Assembly: GCF_036345255.1 (NCBI RefSeq)
Contig: NZ_CP107783.1
Span: 9,107,001 to 9,171,000 of the forward strand
Origin: Streptomyces sp. NBC_00569
GTDB lineage: Bacteria > Actinomycetota > Actinomycetes > Streptomycetales > Streptomycetaceae
DNA: 64,000 bases
Direction: 5' to 3'
In this document: positions 44,487-53,118 of the stretch, one piece after another
How the letters are laid out: the number at the start of each line of letters is the position of its first letter
How positions within the stretch are numbered: position 1 is the first letter of the stretch
Notes under the pieces: model-generated
Told to the model about the DNA's origin: nothing
The model's database searches: none
Seen by the model: only the letters and a program-made list of their open reading frames with translations
Translations under genes and position numbers: made by a program

Positions 44487-44969
44487 GGCGGAAATCTAGG
44501 GTCGCCTCCTTGCCCCTGCCATCGCGCTTACGCCATTCGGCGGGGGCCGGATGACTCCATGTCACATTGCGCGGCCCTCGCCTCGCCTGGTGGCGGCGGT
44601 GGGTGCAACGGGGGCCTGTCGCGCGAGCACGCAGTCAACGGTCTCCGGTATGCGCTGCCCCTGCTGGACTCCCCGCACCCTCGTGACGTCGATTGCGCGG
44701 CACGGGATCTGATGCGGCGTGACGTCCGTGGCGACGCGCAGCAAGTCGGCGGCGCGGGATGTGCCCGGTCCATCTCCGCACCTCGGCGACGCGGGAAGCC
44801 GGATCACGACAGCGCGGTCACGACCGCTGCGGGGACTGCCCCCAAGGTCGCCAAGGTCCCGCCACCGAGGTGTCCCTCCGCGCTGTCGTGACCGCGCTGT
44901 CGTGAGGACGCTGTGACGAGGCGCTGGGCGTGGTGCAACCTGCCGCGGTGACCTGCGAGACTTTGCCGC
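44487..44969. other. Gap upstream of the carboxypeptidase gene
   Basis: No convincing gene is seen. The region carries the carboxypeptidase promoter and a large inverted repeat at 44804-44905, described separately. Frames open on either strand here have arginine-rich, non-protein-like translations. Confidence 0.5.
44804..44905. repeat. 21-bp perfect inverted repeat enclosing 60 bp
   Basis: CACGACAGCGCGGTCACGAC at 44805-44824 returns as its exact reverse complement at 44885-44904; a flanking T-A pair extends the stem to 21 bp. The right arm itself consists of two direct copies of CGCGCTGTCGTGA. The 60-base loop can fold further. No protein is encoded. It looks like a structured RNA, a terminator or a small mobile repeat. 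Confidence 0.7.
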
Positions 44970-45191
44970 GTGAGCCATTCCCGCCGCCCCTTGGGCACCG
45001 GACCGAGCCTCGACGAGGCCACTGAGCCGGCGCGCGCCGCACGAGGCCGCACGGCCGCGGAGCGAGCAGGCGCCGCCCCGCAGCCATTTGACCCCGAGCC
45101 GCCCTCCGCCGACGATACGGAGCTGACGGACTCCGGCAGGCGCAGACTTGGCGTCGGTCCGTCGTGGCGGAACGACGATCCGGGCGCGTAG
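44970..45191 (+). CDS. Possible small protein with a repeated motif
   Basis: A 73-aa hydrophilic reading starts MSHSRRPLGTGPSLDE and ends RRRLGVGPSWRNDDPGA, so the motif RRxLGxGPS occurs near both ends. Composition is plausible for a small Streptomyces protein and third positions are GC-rich. No family is recognised and no strong ribosome binding site is seen. Confidence 0.4.
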   Translation: MSHSRRPLGTGPSLDEATEPARAARGRTAAERAGAAPQPFDPEPPSADDTELTDSGRRRLGVGPSWRNDDPGA

Positions 45192-45249
45192 CCCGATCCG
45201 CCCCCGGCGACGCCGGCCGGCCTCGGCTTCCGGAAGTGCTTGGTCAGTG

Positions 45250-45272
45250 ACTCCCGTTCATGGAAAGGGAGT
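45250..45272 (-). terminator. Weak stem-loop after the methyltransferase gene
   Basis: ACTCCC at 45250-45255 pairs with GGGAGT at 45267-45272 around 11 bases, just past the methyltransferase stop on the minus strand. Flanking bases extend the stem imperfectly. Confidence 0.4.
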
Positions 45273-45278
45273 TACCGG

Positions 45279-46094
45279 TCACGGCTTGCGGGCCAGGCCG
45301 CCGTGCTCGGCGATGAGCTGCGGGGCCGGGGCGTCGGACTCCGGGCGCCAGAACGGCACCGAGACCACGCCGGGTTCCAGGAGTTCGAGGCCGTCGAAGA
45401 ACGCCGTGATCTCCTCGACCGGGCGCAGGAAGTAGGGGACGGCGCCCGAGCTGTTGTAGCCGTCCTGGGCCTGCTCGAAGCCGGGGTCGATGCCGCGCGA
45501 CCCGTCGTTGATGGAGAGGTAGCTGCCCGACGGCAGTCCGTCCATCAGCCGCTTGACGATGGTCCGCGCCTGCTCGTAGTCGCCCATGTGGCCCAGGATG
45601 TTGCTGAGGATCAGGGCCGTGGGTCGGGTGAAGTCCAGCGTCTCGGCGGCCGCCGCGAGGATGCGGTCGGGGTCGGCCAGGTTCGCGTCGACGTAGGCGG
45701 TCGCCCCCTCGGGGGTGGAGGTGAGCAGCGCGCGGGCGTGTGCGAGGACCATCGGGTCGTGGTCGACGTACACGATCTTGGTCTCGGGGGCGATCCGCTG
45801 GGCCACCTCGTGGGTGTTGTCCCCGGTCGGCAGGCCGGTGCCGATGTCGAGGAACTGGCGGATGCCCGCCTGCGTGACCAGGTACGAGATGTTGCGGCGG
45901 AGGAAGGCGCGGCTGCTGCGGGCGATGGTGGAGATGCCGGGGAACAGCGCGCTGTACGCGTCACCCGCCTCCTCGTCGACGGGGTAGTTGTCCTTGCCGC
46001 CCAGCCAGTAGTTCCAGATCCGGGCCGAATGCGGAACCGACGTGTCGATCTTCTGGTGAGCCGCAGCTCCGGGCGTCGTCGCGTGGTCCGTCAT
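45279..46094 (-). CDS. SAM-dependent methyltransferase (DUF574 family)
   Basis: The 271-aa protein matches the actinobacterial DUF574/PF04672 methyltransferases: IDTSVPHSARIWNYWLGGKDNY at the start, SAM motif I FLDIGTGLPTGDNTHEVAQ, and VYVDHDPMVLAHARALL. Many Streptomyces carry several copies of unknown substrate. ATG 46094 is supported by the family start; a longer reading adds 29 unrelated residues. Confidence 0.85.
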   Translation of the reverse strand: MTDHATTPGAAAHQKIDTSVPHSARIWNYWLGGKDNYPVDEEAGDAYSALFPGISTIARSSRAFLRRNISYLVTQAGIRQFLDIGTGLPTGDNTHEVAQRIAPETKIVYVDHDPMVLAHARALLTSTPEGATAYVDANLADPDRILAAAAETLDFTRPTALILSNILGHMGDYEQARTIVKRLMDGLPSGSYLSINDGSRGIDPGFEQAQDGYNSSGAVPYFLRPVEEITAFFDGLELLEPGVVSVPFWRPESDAPAPQLIAEHGGLARKP

Positions 46095-46422
46095 GGTTAC
46101 CGTCCGTCTTCCAACCGAGGCGTGAACTGTTTCCACGGCATAACCTACGTCCCAACAAACCCGGCCCGCACACCAGTTCACGTGATCGGACGGAACTGGT
46201 GCTCGAACGGTCGCCGCGGACAGCCGGGCATGAGCACGGCGTGCCCCTCACGGAGTCGATGACTTTCACCGCCGTCGGCCGCGCGCGGCACGCCGGTCGG
46301 CAGCGGGACGCTCCGGCGAGCCGCACCGGGCGGCCGGGCCGGCATCGGGAGGCCTTGAGGGAGCCTTCTGGCAGCGGACGTGGGGTGCCTTCGCGGACGG
46401 TCATGGCGGACGTCTTCGGCCG
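46095..46422. other. Intergenic region without a recognised gene
   Basis: About 330 bp between the methyltransferase and the TetR gene on the minus strand. It should contain the methyltransferase promoter (AT-richer stretch near 46125-46160). I see no RNA, repeat or convincing reading frame. Confidence 0.5.
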
Positions 46423-47160
46423 TCAGCGGTTGAAGTGGTGCAGCGTGTCGTCGAGTTGCTCGGGCGTGAGCGCGGGGGAGGGGAGTGGGGGCGACGTCGG
46501 TGCGGCGCGGAGGCTGTCGCAGAGGAGCGCGAGGGGTCGGCGCCACGCGTCGGGGGTGGTCGCCGTGGTGAGCGCGGGGACCGCGCGGCCGAGTGCGGCC
46601 AGGGCGAACAGCACGTCCTCGGTGGTGACGTCGGTGCGGACGGTGCCCTGGTCGCGGCCGCGTTCGAGAAGGAGTTCCATGGTGCGGTGGTTGTGGGCGT
46701 GTACGGCTTCCAGTGACTCGACGCCCTCGATGTGGGTGGTCATGAGGTCGTTCGTCCCGCGGTCGGTGGCCAGGACGGTGAAGACGGCCTGGAGGTAGCC
46801 GGTCAGCCCGGTCCAGGCATCGTCGACGTCCCGGGCGCGGTCGCCCGCGTCCATGGTGCCGGTCAGCTGGTCGCGGAAGGCCGCGTCGACGAGTGCGGCG
46901 CGGTGGGGGAAGTGCCGGTACAGGGTGGCGTTTCCCACGCCGGCGCGCCGGGCGATCACGTCCAGCGGCGCGTTGAGGCCCAGTTCGGTGAACACCTCGT
47001 GGGCGGCTTCGAGCAGCAGGTCTCTGTTGCGCCGCGCGTCCCGGCGGCGGACGGGTGCGCCGGCGCCCGAACCGTCCTTGCCGCTGACGGTGCCGCTGCC
47101 TCTGCCGGTTCCGGTGTCCGCGGTTCCGTCCGGGCGGTCCGTGCTGTCTGCCATCTTCAT
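46423..47160 (-). CDS. TetR-family regulator
   Basis: This 245-aa repressor has a disordered glycine-rich N-terminus (to about residue 40), then the TetR helix-turn-helix APLDVIARRAGVGNATLYRHFPH and a helical ligand domain. Either the first ATG or the one two codons later, which is better spaced from AAGGG, may be the start. It is divergent from the patatin-P450 pair, and two identical 14-bp palindromes lie between them, strongly suggesting that it represses both sides. Confidence 0.9.
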   Translation of the reverse strand: MKMADSTDRPDGTADTGTGRGSGTVSGKDGSGAGAPVRRRDARRNRDLLLEAAHEVFTELGLNAPLDVIARRAGVGNATLYRHFPHRAALVDAAFRDQLTGTMDAGDRARDVDDAWTGLTGYLQAVFTVLATDRGTNDLMTTHIEGVESLEAVHAHNHRTMELLLERGRDQGTVRTDVTTEDVLFALAALGRAVPALTTATTPDAWRRPLALLCDSLRAAPTSPPLPSPALTPEQLDDTLHHFNR

Positions 47161-47171
47161 CGCCCTTCACG

Positions 47172-47195
47172 GTACCGGGGAGTGCTCCCCGGTAC
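47172..47195. promoter_or_regulatory. TetR operator, copy 1
   Basis: A perfect 24-bp palindrome: arms GTACCGGGGAG and CTCCCCGGTAC around TG. It lies just upstream of the TetR start and includes the same 14-bp core, GGGGAGTGCTCCCC, that recurs at 47221. Confidence 0.75.
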
Positions 47196-47220
47196 TGATG
47201 CTAACGTCGATACGAGAAGT

Positions 47221-47234
47221 GGGGAGTGCTCCCC
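47221..47234. promoter_or_regulatory. TetR operator, copy 2
   Basis: GGGGAGTGCTCCCC, identical to the core of the palindrome at 47172-47195, centred 44 bp further on and about 26 bp before the patatin start. Binding here would block the patatin-P450 operon. Confidence 0.75.
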
Positions 47235-47259
47235 GTTTATGGGTTTGAGGGGTTGCGGC

Positions 47260-48147
47260 ATGAGCGACGTGAGCAACAAGAGCGGGATCGGCGACAAGGG
47301 CGACCGTCACGGCACGGCGCTGGTGCTGGGCGGTGGCGGGCCCGTGGGCGGGGCCTGGATGACGGGAGTGCTCGCCGGTCTCGCCGACGCGGGCATCGAT
47401 CTCCTGAGTGCCGACGTGGTCATCGGCACGTCGGCGGGCGCGATCCACGGTGCACGCATGGCCTGCGGCGAATCCGCACGCGAGTTGTACGAGCGGCAGC
47501 TGGCCCGGGCCGATCGCATCGACCTGCCGGTCACCACCGCCCAGACCCTGCGGTTTCTGTGGGCGGCGCTCGGCTCCCGTGACTCGCAGCGGTCCGTACG
47601 ACGACTGGGACGAGCCGCCCTCGCCGCTCGCACAGCACCCGAGTCCGACGTCCGTCGCACCCTCGCCACTCTGCTGCGGGACGCCACGGCCTGGCCCGCC
47701 GACACCGACCTGCGGATCACGGCCATCGACGCGCACACAGGATCCCTGGAGGCGTTCGATGCCGCCGGACAGGTCACTCTCGCGGAGGCGGTCGCGGCCA
47801 GTTGCGCCGTCCCCATCGTCTGGCCTCCGGCCTCGGCGGCCGGACGTCGCTGGATCGACGGCGGCAGCCGCGCCACCGCCAACATCCATCTGGCCCATGG
47901 CTACCGACGCGTCCTGGCCATCGCTCCGCTGACCTCGGCGCCGGGCCCCCACCCGAGCGCCCAGCAGCAGGCGGCCGAACTCGCGGCAGCGGGGGCCGAC
48001 ATCCTGCTGATGTCCCCGGACCGTACCGCCCGCCGCGCCATGGGACGCGACATGGCCGCGGATGCTCCCAGGCCCGGCGCCGCACGCGCCGGCCACGCCC
48101 AGGCCACGGCGCTCGCAGACGCGGTGTCCCGTCTCTGGAAGGTGTGA
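47260..48147 (+). CDS. Patatin-like phospholipase
   Basis: The 295-aa lipid hydrolase shows the oxyanion loop LVLGGGGPVGGAW, the GTSAG nucleophile elbow and the DGG dyad in RWIDGGSRA. It should release fatty acids from phospholipids or other esters in the cytosol. ATG 47260 has GAGGGG upstream; an ATG at 47239 seven codons earlier is also in frame. It is followed by a P450 gene with a GTGA overlap, so the acid released might be hydroxylated by that P450. Confidence 0.85.
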   Translation: MSDVSNKSGIGDKGDRHGTALVLGGGGPVGGAWMTGVLAGLADAGIDLLSADVVIGTSAGAIHGARMACGESARELYERQLARADRIDLPVTTAQTLRFLWAALGSRDSQRSVRRLGRAALAARTAPESDVRRTLATLLRDATAWPADTDLRITAIDAHTGSLEAFDAAGQVTLAEAVAASCAVPIVWPPASAAGRRWIDGGSRATANIHLAHGYRRVLAIAPLTSAPGPHPSAQQQAAELAAAGADILLMSPDRTARRAMGRDMAADAPRPGAARAGHAQATALADAVSRLWKV

Positions 48148-49379
48148 CCGAGATGGGAAAGCGCCCTCAGCCACCCACCCTCGACGACCTGGCCCCCGAC
48201 GGGCGCGACGTGGCCGCGGACCCCTACCCCGTCTACGCGACCCTACGGGCCAAGGGTCCCGTGCACCGCGTCCTCGTCCCCGAGAGCGGAGAGGCCTGGC
48301 TGGTCGTCACACGTGACGCGGCACGCGCCGCGTTGACCGATCCGCGCCTGCGCAACGACATCCGGCACTCGTCCTCCTGGCACGACGACGGCGGACACGC
48401 CATCGGACGCAACATGCTCCAGACCGACCCACCCCAGCACACCCGCCTCCGCCGCCTGGTCGCGGGCCACTTCACCCCGGGGCGCATCACCGCCCTGCGC
48501 CCGCGGATCGAAGCCATCGCCACCGACCTGCTCGCCGCACTCCCGCACCACGGGACCGTCGACCTGGTCAGCGCCTACGCGCTGCCCCTGCCGATCACCG
48601 TGATCTGCGACCTTTTGGGCATCCCCGCATCCGACCGAACTGCATTCCACACCTGGTCCAACGCGCTGGTCATGCCGGAGAACCCCGAGCGCGCGACCTC
48701 GGCGGCCACCGAACTGACCACCTATCTAGCCGAGTTGATCGAACACAAGCGCCGCACGCCGGACTCCGACCTGCTCAGCATCCTCGCCGCCGCCGCCGCC
48801 ACCACCACCGCCACCGCGACCGAGACCGGTGACGCTCCTCCGACCCGCGAGGAACTCCTCGGCATGGCCTTCCTCCTCCTCGTCGCGGGCCACGAAACCA
48901 CCGTCAACCTCATCTCCGGCACACTCCACGCCCTGCTCACCCACCCCGAACAACTCGACCTCCTCAGGGCCCTGCCCGAGCTGACAGGCGCGGCCATCGA
49001 GGAATCGCTGCGCTACAACTCACCCGTACACGCAACCGCTTTCCGCTTCGCCGCCGAACCGCTCGACATCGCCGGAACGCACATCCCTGCGGGAGACGCC
49101 GTACTCATCTCCCTCGCCGCCGCGTCCCGGGACCCACTGCACTTCCCCGACCCGGACCGGTTCGACATACGCCGCGCGCCCAACAGCCACCTCGGCTTCG
49201 GCCACGGCCTCCACCACTGCCTGGGCGCGCCCCTGGCCCGCGCCGAAGCCACCACCGCCCTCCGCCAACTCCTCCACGAACGCCCCACCCTCGCGTTCGC
49301 CACCGACCCGGCCACCCTCACGTGGCGCACCAGCACCCTGCTCAGAGGCCTGACCGCACTCCCCCTGCACGTCGGCTGA
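48144..49379 (+). CDS. Cytochrome P450
   Basis: The 411-aa class I bacterial P450 has the I-helix LLLVAGHETT, ESLRY (ExxR), and the haem-cysteine loop FGHGLHHCLGAPLAR. It is soluble and needs a ferredoxin and reductase supplied elsewhere; the FprA-like reductase at 23621 is one candidate. GTG start overlaps the patatin stop. The pair's joint TetR control suggests lipid- or terpenoid-derived substrates, which cannot be specified. Confidence 0.92.
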   Translation: MTEMGKRPQPPTLDDLAPDGRDVAADPYPVYATLRAKGPVHRVLVPESGEAWLVVTRDAARAALTDPRLRNDIRHSSSWHDDGGHAIGRNMLQTDPPQHTRLRRLVAGHFTPGRITALRPRIEAIATDLLAALPHHGTVDLVSAYALPLPITVICDLLGIPASDRTAFHTWSNALVMPENPERATSAATELTTYLAELIEHKRRTPDSDLLSILAAAAATTTATATETGDAPPTREELLGMAFLLLVAGHETTVNLISGTLHALLTHPEQLDLLRALPELTGAAIEESLRYNSPVHATAFRFAAEPLDIAGTHIPAGDAVLISLAAASRDPLHFPDPDRFDIRRAPNSHLGFGHGLHHCLGAPLARAEATTALRQLLHERPTLAFATDPATLTWRTSTLLRGLTALPLHVG

Positions 49380-49531
49380 ACCACCCCGGACAGCAGCGTG
49401 ACCCGCAGGACACGGGTCGGCCCACCCCGCAGGTGTGCGGCAAGGCGGGGGAGGCGTGGCTGCGCATGTCACAGACGGCCGCGCCGTCTCGTCTCAGGTG
49501 CGAGGGGCCGCCGAATCGGAATCAAGAGGTG

Positions 49532-50458
49532 ATGGCTGTGCGGGTATTCGTGGCAGGTGGGACCGGGGTCGTGGGACGGCGGCTGGTGCCGCGGCTCGTG
49601 GCCCGGGGGCACCAGGTGACGGCTACGACGACGAACGCGGCCAAGCTGTGCCTGCTCGCCGAATTGGGCGCGGAGGCTGTCGTGATGGACGGTCTGGACG
49701 CGGTGTCGGTCGGCGAGGCGGTGGCGAAGGCCCGGCCGGACGTCGTCGTGCACCAGATGACCGCGATCGCCGGCAAGCCCGACATCAAACACATGGACCG
49801 CTGGTTCGCGACCACCGACCGGCTGCGTACCGAGGGCACGGACCACCTGCTGGCCGCCGCCGAGGCGACCGACGTGGCCCACTTCGTCGCGCAGAGCTTC
49901 GCCGGTTGGAACGGCGTCCACGAGGGCGGATGGGTGAAGACCGAGGAGGACCCGCTCGACTTGATGGCGGGGACGGCGGCCGGACCGGGGATGGCGGCGG
50001 TCCGGCATGTAGAGGACGTGGTCCTCCAGGCCGGCGGCGCGGCTCTGCGATACGGCGCGCTGTACGGCCCGGGCGCGACCGACGACCAGGTCGAACTCGT
50101 GCGCAGGCGTCAGTTCCCGCTCGTCGGGGGCGGCACCGGCCACAGCTCGTGGGTGCACGTCGACGACGCGGCGAGCGCCACCGTACTGGCCGTGGAGCAG
50201 AAGGCGACGGGCGTGTTCAACATCGTCGACGACGAACCCGCCCCGGCCGCCGAGTGGCTGCCGTACCTGGCCCGGTGCGCGGGTGCGAGGCCTCCCCTGC
50301 GGATTCCCAAGTGGCCGGCCCGGCTGCTGGCCGGGGAGGTCGCGGTGCGGATGATGACCGAGGGGCGCGGCTTCTCCAATGCCAAGGCCAGGCGGGAGCT
50401 CGGCTGGGAGCCGCGCTGCCGCTCATGGCGGCAGGGCTTCCGGGAGAGCCTCGCGTGA
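49532..50458 (+). CDS. NAD-dependent epimerase/dehydratase-like protein
   Basis: The 308-aa extended SDR has VFVAGGTGVVGRRLV for NAD(P) binding and an active-site region with YGALYGPG. The usual Y-x-x-x-K is not obvious, as in atypical family members. The substrate is unknown. AAGAGGTG precedes the ATG. It follows the P450 by about 150 bp on the same strand and might belong to the same unit. Confidence 0.8.
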   Translation: MAVRVFVAGGTGVVGRRLVPRLVARGHQVTATTTNAAKLCLLAELGAEAVVMDGLDAVSVGEAVAKARPDVVVHQMTAIAGKPDIKHMDRWFATTDRLRTEGTDHLLAAAEATDVAHFVAQSFAGWNGVHEGGWVKTEEDPLDLMAGTAAGPGMAAVRHVEDVVLQAGGAALRYGALYGPGATDDQVELVRRRQFPLVGGGTGHSSWVHVDDAASATVLAVEQKATGVFNIVDDEPAPAAEWLPYLARCAGARPPLRIPKWPARLLAGEVAVRMMTEGRGFSNAKARRELGWEPRCRSWRQGFRESLA

Positions 50459-50507
50459 CCCGGACGGAGGAGCCCAACGCCCTGGTCAGTGCATCAACGC
50501 CCTTGAG

Positions 50508-50882
50508 TCAGCCGACCAGCGTTTCGAAACCAGCCTGGTCGCAGTACGCGACCACCCTGGCTCCGCTGTCGTGCATGCGGTACACAACGGCCGCCTCGGC
50601 GTCACGCAGGATGTGACTGCCACCCGTGTCCAGGTGCTCACGGTCCAGCACCTTCGCCGCGTCGATCACCATCTGACCTGAGACGGAATCGGCGTCAGGC
50701 GTGTCGACGTCCTGCTGCCACTGGCCGAACTGGGCACAGAAACGCTGTTGTTGGGCCGCAGCCCTCTTGGGGTCCGAGCTGTCGCCGAACGAGCACCCGG
50801 TGGTCAGCCCCAAGCAGAGCGCCACCGCCCCGGTCACTGCCGCCGCCCGCCCGAAATGAGATCCGCCCAGCCGTCCCCGCAC
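50508..50882 (-). CDS. Small lipoprotein of unknown function
   Basis: A 124-aa product starting at GTG 50882 (GGGGGGA upstream) has a signal with lipobox LTTGC, then an exposed hydrophilic domain with two further cysteines (QQRFCAQF and VVAYCDQAG). It would be lipid-anchored on the outer membrane face. No family is recognised. A longer reading to 50936 adds 18 residues. Confidence 0.6.
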   Translation of the reverse strand: MRGRLGGSHFGRAAAVTGAVALCLGLTTGCSFGDSSDPKRAAAQQQRFCAQFGQWQQDVDTPDADSVSGQMVIDAAKVLDREHLDTGGSHILRDAEAAVVYRMHDSGARVVAYCDQAGFETLVG

Positions 50883-51068
50883 CGCAATCCCCCCAGCCGC
50901 CCCACCGGCGTGGCGTGCCCGGAAGGCAGGCCCCACGGACGGGGTACTGATCTTTTCGACAAGCCGGGCAGCATAATCGCACAGCGATCGCCCCCGCCTG
51001 CCGCAGACTCAGACTTACCTCGGGCCTGCCGCGGACTCGGAATCGGACTCACAGGAGAGAACACCACG

Positions 51069-51365
51069 ATGCCTATCTACGCCGTGACCTACACGTACAC
51101 CGACGACTCCGCGGCCCGCGACGCCGTCCGCCCCGCTCACCGGGAGTTCCTCGGCGTGCTCATCGAGCAGGGGATCAACCTCGTCTCTGGCCCCTTCGCC
51201 GAGGAGTACGCGCCCGGCGCGCTGCTCCTGTTCCGCGCCGCCGACAAGCAGTCGGCGCTGGCTGCCACGGAGAAGGATCCGTTCCGCCTGAACGGGCTCG
51301 TCAGTGACGTCTCGGTCAGGGAGTGGATCCCCGTACTGGGGCCGCTGGCCGACCAATTGTCCTGA
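51069..51365 (+). CDS. YciI-like protein
   Basis: The 98-aa ferredoxin-like fold protein matches the YciI family: YAVTYTYTDDSAARDAVRPAHREFL, with the conserved histidine in PAHREF and an aspartate near KDPFR. YciI proteins may act as dehalogenase- or isomerase-like enzymes; no function is proven. AGGAGAG lies ahead of the ATG. Two near-identical 18-bp direct repeats occur upstream. Confidence 0.8.
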   Translation: MPIYAVTYTYTDDSAARDAVRPAHREFLGVLIEQGINLVSGPFAEEYAPGALLLFRAADKQSALAATEKDPFRLNGLVSDVSVREWIPVLGPLADQLS

Positions 51366-51410
51366 GACCCTGTGCGGCTGCCACCGACCCGCGCCGGCAG
51401 CCGCACGCTT

Positions 51411-52380
51411 TCATCCCTGGCCCGGCGCGATCCGGGCGGCCACGGGCAGATGGTCGCTGCCGGTCCCGGGCAGCGTACGGATATGGGTGACGGTCGCCGA
51501 GCGGACCATCACCTGGTCGATCCGGGCCACCGGGAACGCGGCGGGGAAGCTGAACGCGAAGCCGCGTCGCGCCGTGTTCAAGCGTGAGGTCAGCGGGGCC
51601 AACCCACGATCTTCGACCGTGCTGTTGAGGTCGCCCATGAGGATCACCGGCTTCACCTTCTCGGCAGCGACCACCCGGCCCAACTTGCCCGCGCTCTCGT
51701 CGCGCCACGTGGATCCGAGACCGCTCGCCCCGACGCGGACCGACGGCAGGTGAGCGACGAACACCGCGATCTCGCCGTGCGGAGTGTGCGCCACGACTCG
51801 TAACCCGCGCTGCCAACTCTCCGTGATTCCATGGGGTTTGATGTCCACCGCCCGGGACCCGGTCAGCGGATGCTTCGACCAGAGTCCGACCGTGCCGCGG
51901 ACCGCGTGGTAGGGGTACTGCGGGGCCAGCGTCTTCTCGTAGACCGGCAGCGCCGCCGGGACCAACTCCTCCAGCGCGATGAGATCGGGATCGGCGTCGG
52001 CGAGGGAGCGCGCGGTACCCGCCGGGTCGGCGTTCTCGTCACTGACGTTGTGCTGCACCACGACCAGGTCGTGTGCGCCGCGTGCGGCCCCCGGCAACAG
52101 CAGCCCGCCGCAGAGGTACGTCCGCCGCCACCGGCAGGAGCAGGGTCACCAACGCGATCGTGGAACGGCGCAGCAGCGCCAGGACCAGCAGCACCACGAC
52201 CACCAGGCCGAGCCACGGCAGGAACTGCTCCAGCAGACTGCCCAGGTGACCCACGGAGTTGGGCACGGCCCGGTGGAAGGCCACCATCCCGGCCGTCACG
52301 ACGGCGAGCCCGGCGAGCACACGCCCCCGTTCCCAGGTCGGCCGATCCCACTGCACCACGGCTTCCCCTCTGCTCGGCAT
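51411..52380 (-). pseudogene. Endonuclease/exonuclease/phosphatase protein with frameshift
   Basis: Two frames form one EEP-family protein. The first (from 52380) gives a short N-terminus and three membrane helices (LAGLAVVTAGMVAF and LGLVVVVLLVLAL). The second (to 51411) gives the catalytic part VVQHNVSDENADP, ALEELVPAALPVYE, GDLNST and GSDHLPV. The join is near 52119-52125: if two bases are restored, the reading becomes VAAWTYLCGGLLLPGAARG. It is either a pseudogene or a sequencing error. Confidence 0.75.
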
Positions 52381-52446
52381 CGCCTCTCAGGACGAGCCGT
52401 CGGACGGATCAGGTTCCACCGTCCGCCCGTTGTTACGATCTTGGGC

Positions 52447-53085
52447 ATGGACAGCGCGGACACCACCGTCGACGGCGAGGACGTGCGCCGGGTCGTCTCT
52501 CTGGCCGTCGACGTCCTGAAAGGTGCCGATCCACCGGCCTGGGAGGCCAAGGCGGGCACGCTCGAGTGGACCTGCTGGGAGACGCTGGAGCACCTGGCCG
52601 ACGACCTGTTCACCTACGCGGCGAGGTTCGGGCTCGCGAAGCCGCCGACGGACACGCTGCTGCCGTTCCGGACGAGCAGTGACCGAAGCGGTGGGCCGGC
52701 GAACGTCGTCTTCGTCGACCGGGCCGCGGGCCCCGACGGCCTCCTCACCGTCCTGGAGGCGTGTGGTGGCCTGATGGCGTCCGTCCTGCGCACAGCCCCG
52801 CCGACCACCGTCTCCTACCATGTCTTCGGGCCCTCGGACCCGGAAGGCTTCGCCGCGATGGCCGTGGTCGAGACGCTCGTGCACACCCACGACATCACCC
52901 AGGGACTTGACCGGCAGTGGTCGCCGCCCAGGGAGTTGTGCGAACGCGTCCTGAGGAAGCTCTTCCCTCACGTCACCCTCCGCGGCGACGCCTGGGACAA
53001 CCTGCTGTGGGCAACCGGACGCGCCGCACTGCCCGATCGCCCACGACTCACCGAGTGGCGCTGGTACGGGACGCGGAGCGTGTAG
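52447..53085 (+). CDS. Maleylpyruvate isomerase N-terminal (DinB-like) family protein
   Basis: The 212-aa protein fits the mycothiol-dependent maleylpyruvate isomerase N-terminal/DinB family: WTCWETLEHLADDLFTYAARF in the first helix pair and VVETLVHTHDITQGL later. The histidines typical of the metal site are EHLADD, HTHD and possibly others. Likely a mycothiol-linked transferase or hydrolase. Function is unknown. Divergent from the frameshifted EEP gene. Confidence 0.75.
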   Translation: MDSADTTVDGEDVRRVVSLAVDVLKGADPPAWEAKAGTLEWTCWETLEHLADDLFTYAARFGLAKPPTDTLLPFRTSSDRSGGPANVVFVDRAAGPDGLLTVLEACGGLMASVLRTAPPTTVSYHVFGPSDPEGFAAMAVVETLVHTHDITQGLDRQWSPPRELCERVLRKLFPHVTLRGDAWDNLLWATGRAALPDRPRLTEWRWYGTRSV

Positions 53086-53118
53086 TCCCCGCGCCGGCTC
53101 ATTCGCGCCCCGCACCGC

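Noticed and set aside
47260..50458. Secondary-metabolite cluster around the P450
   Set aside because: No polyketide, peptide or terpene synthase genes flank it; the unit is patatin, P450 and an SDR with one regulator.
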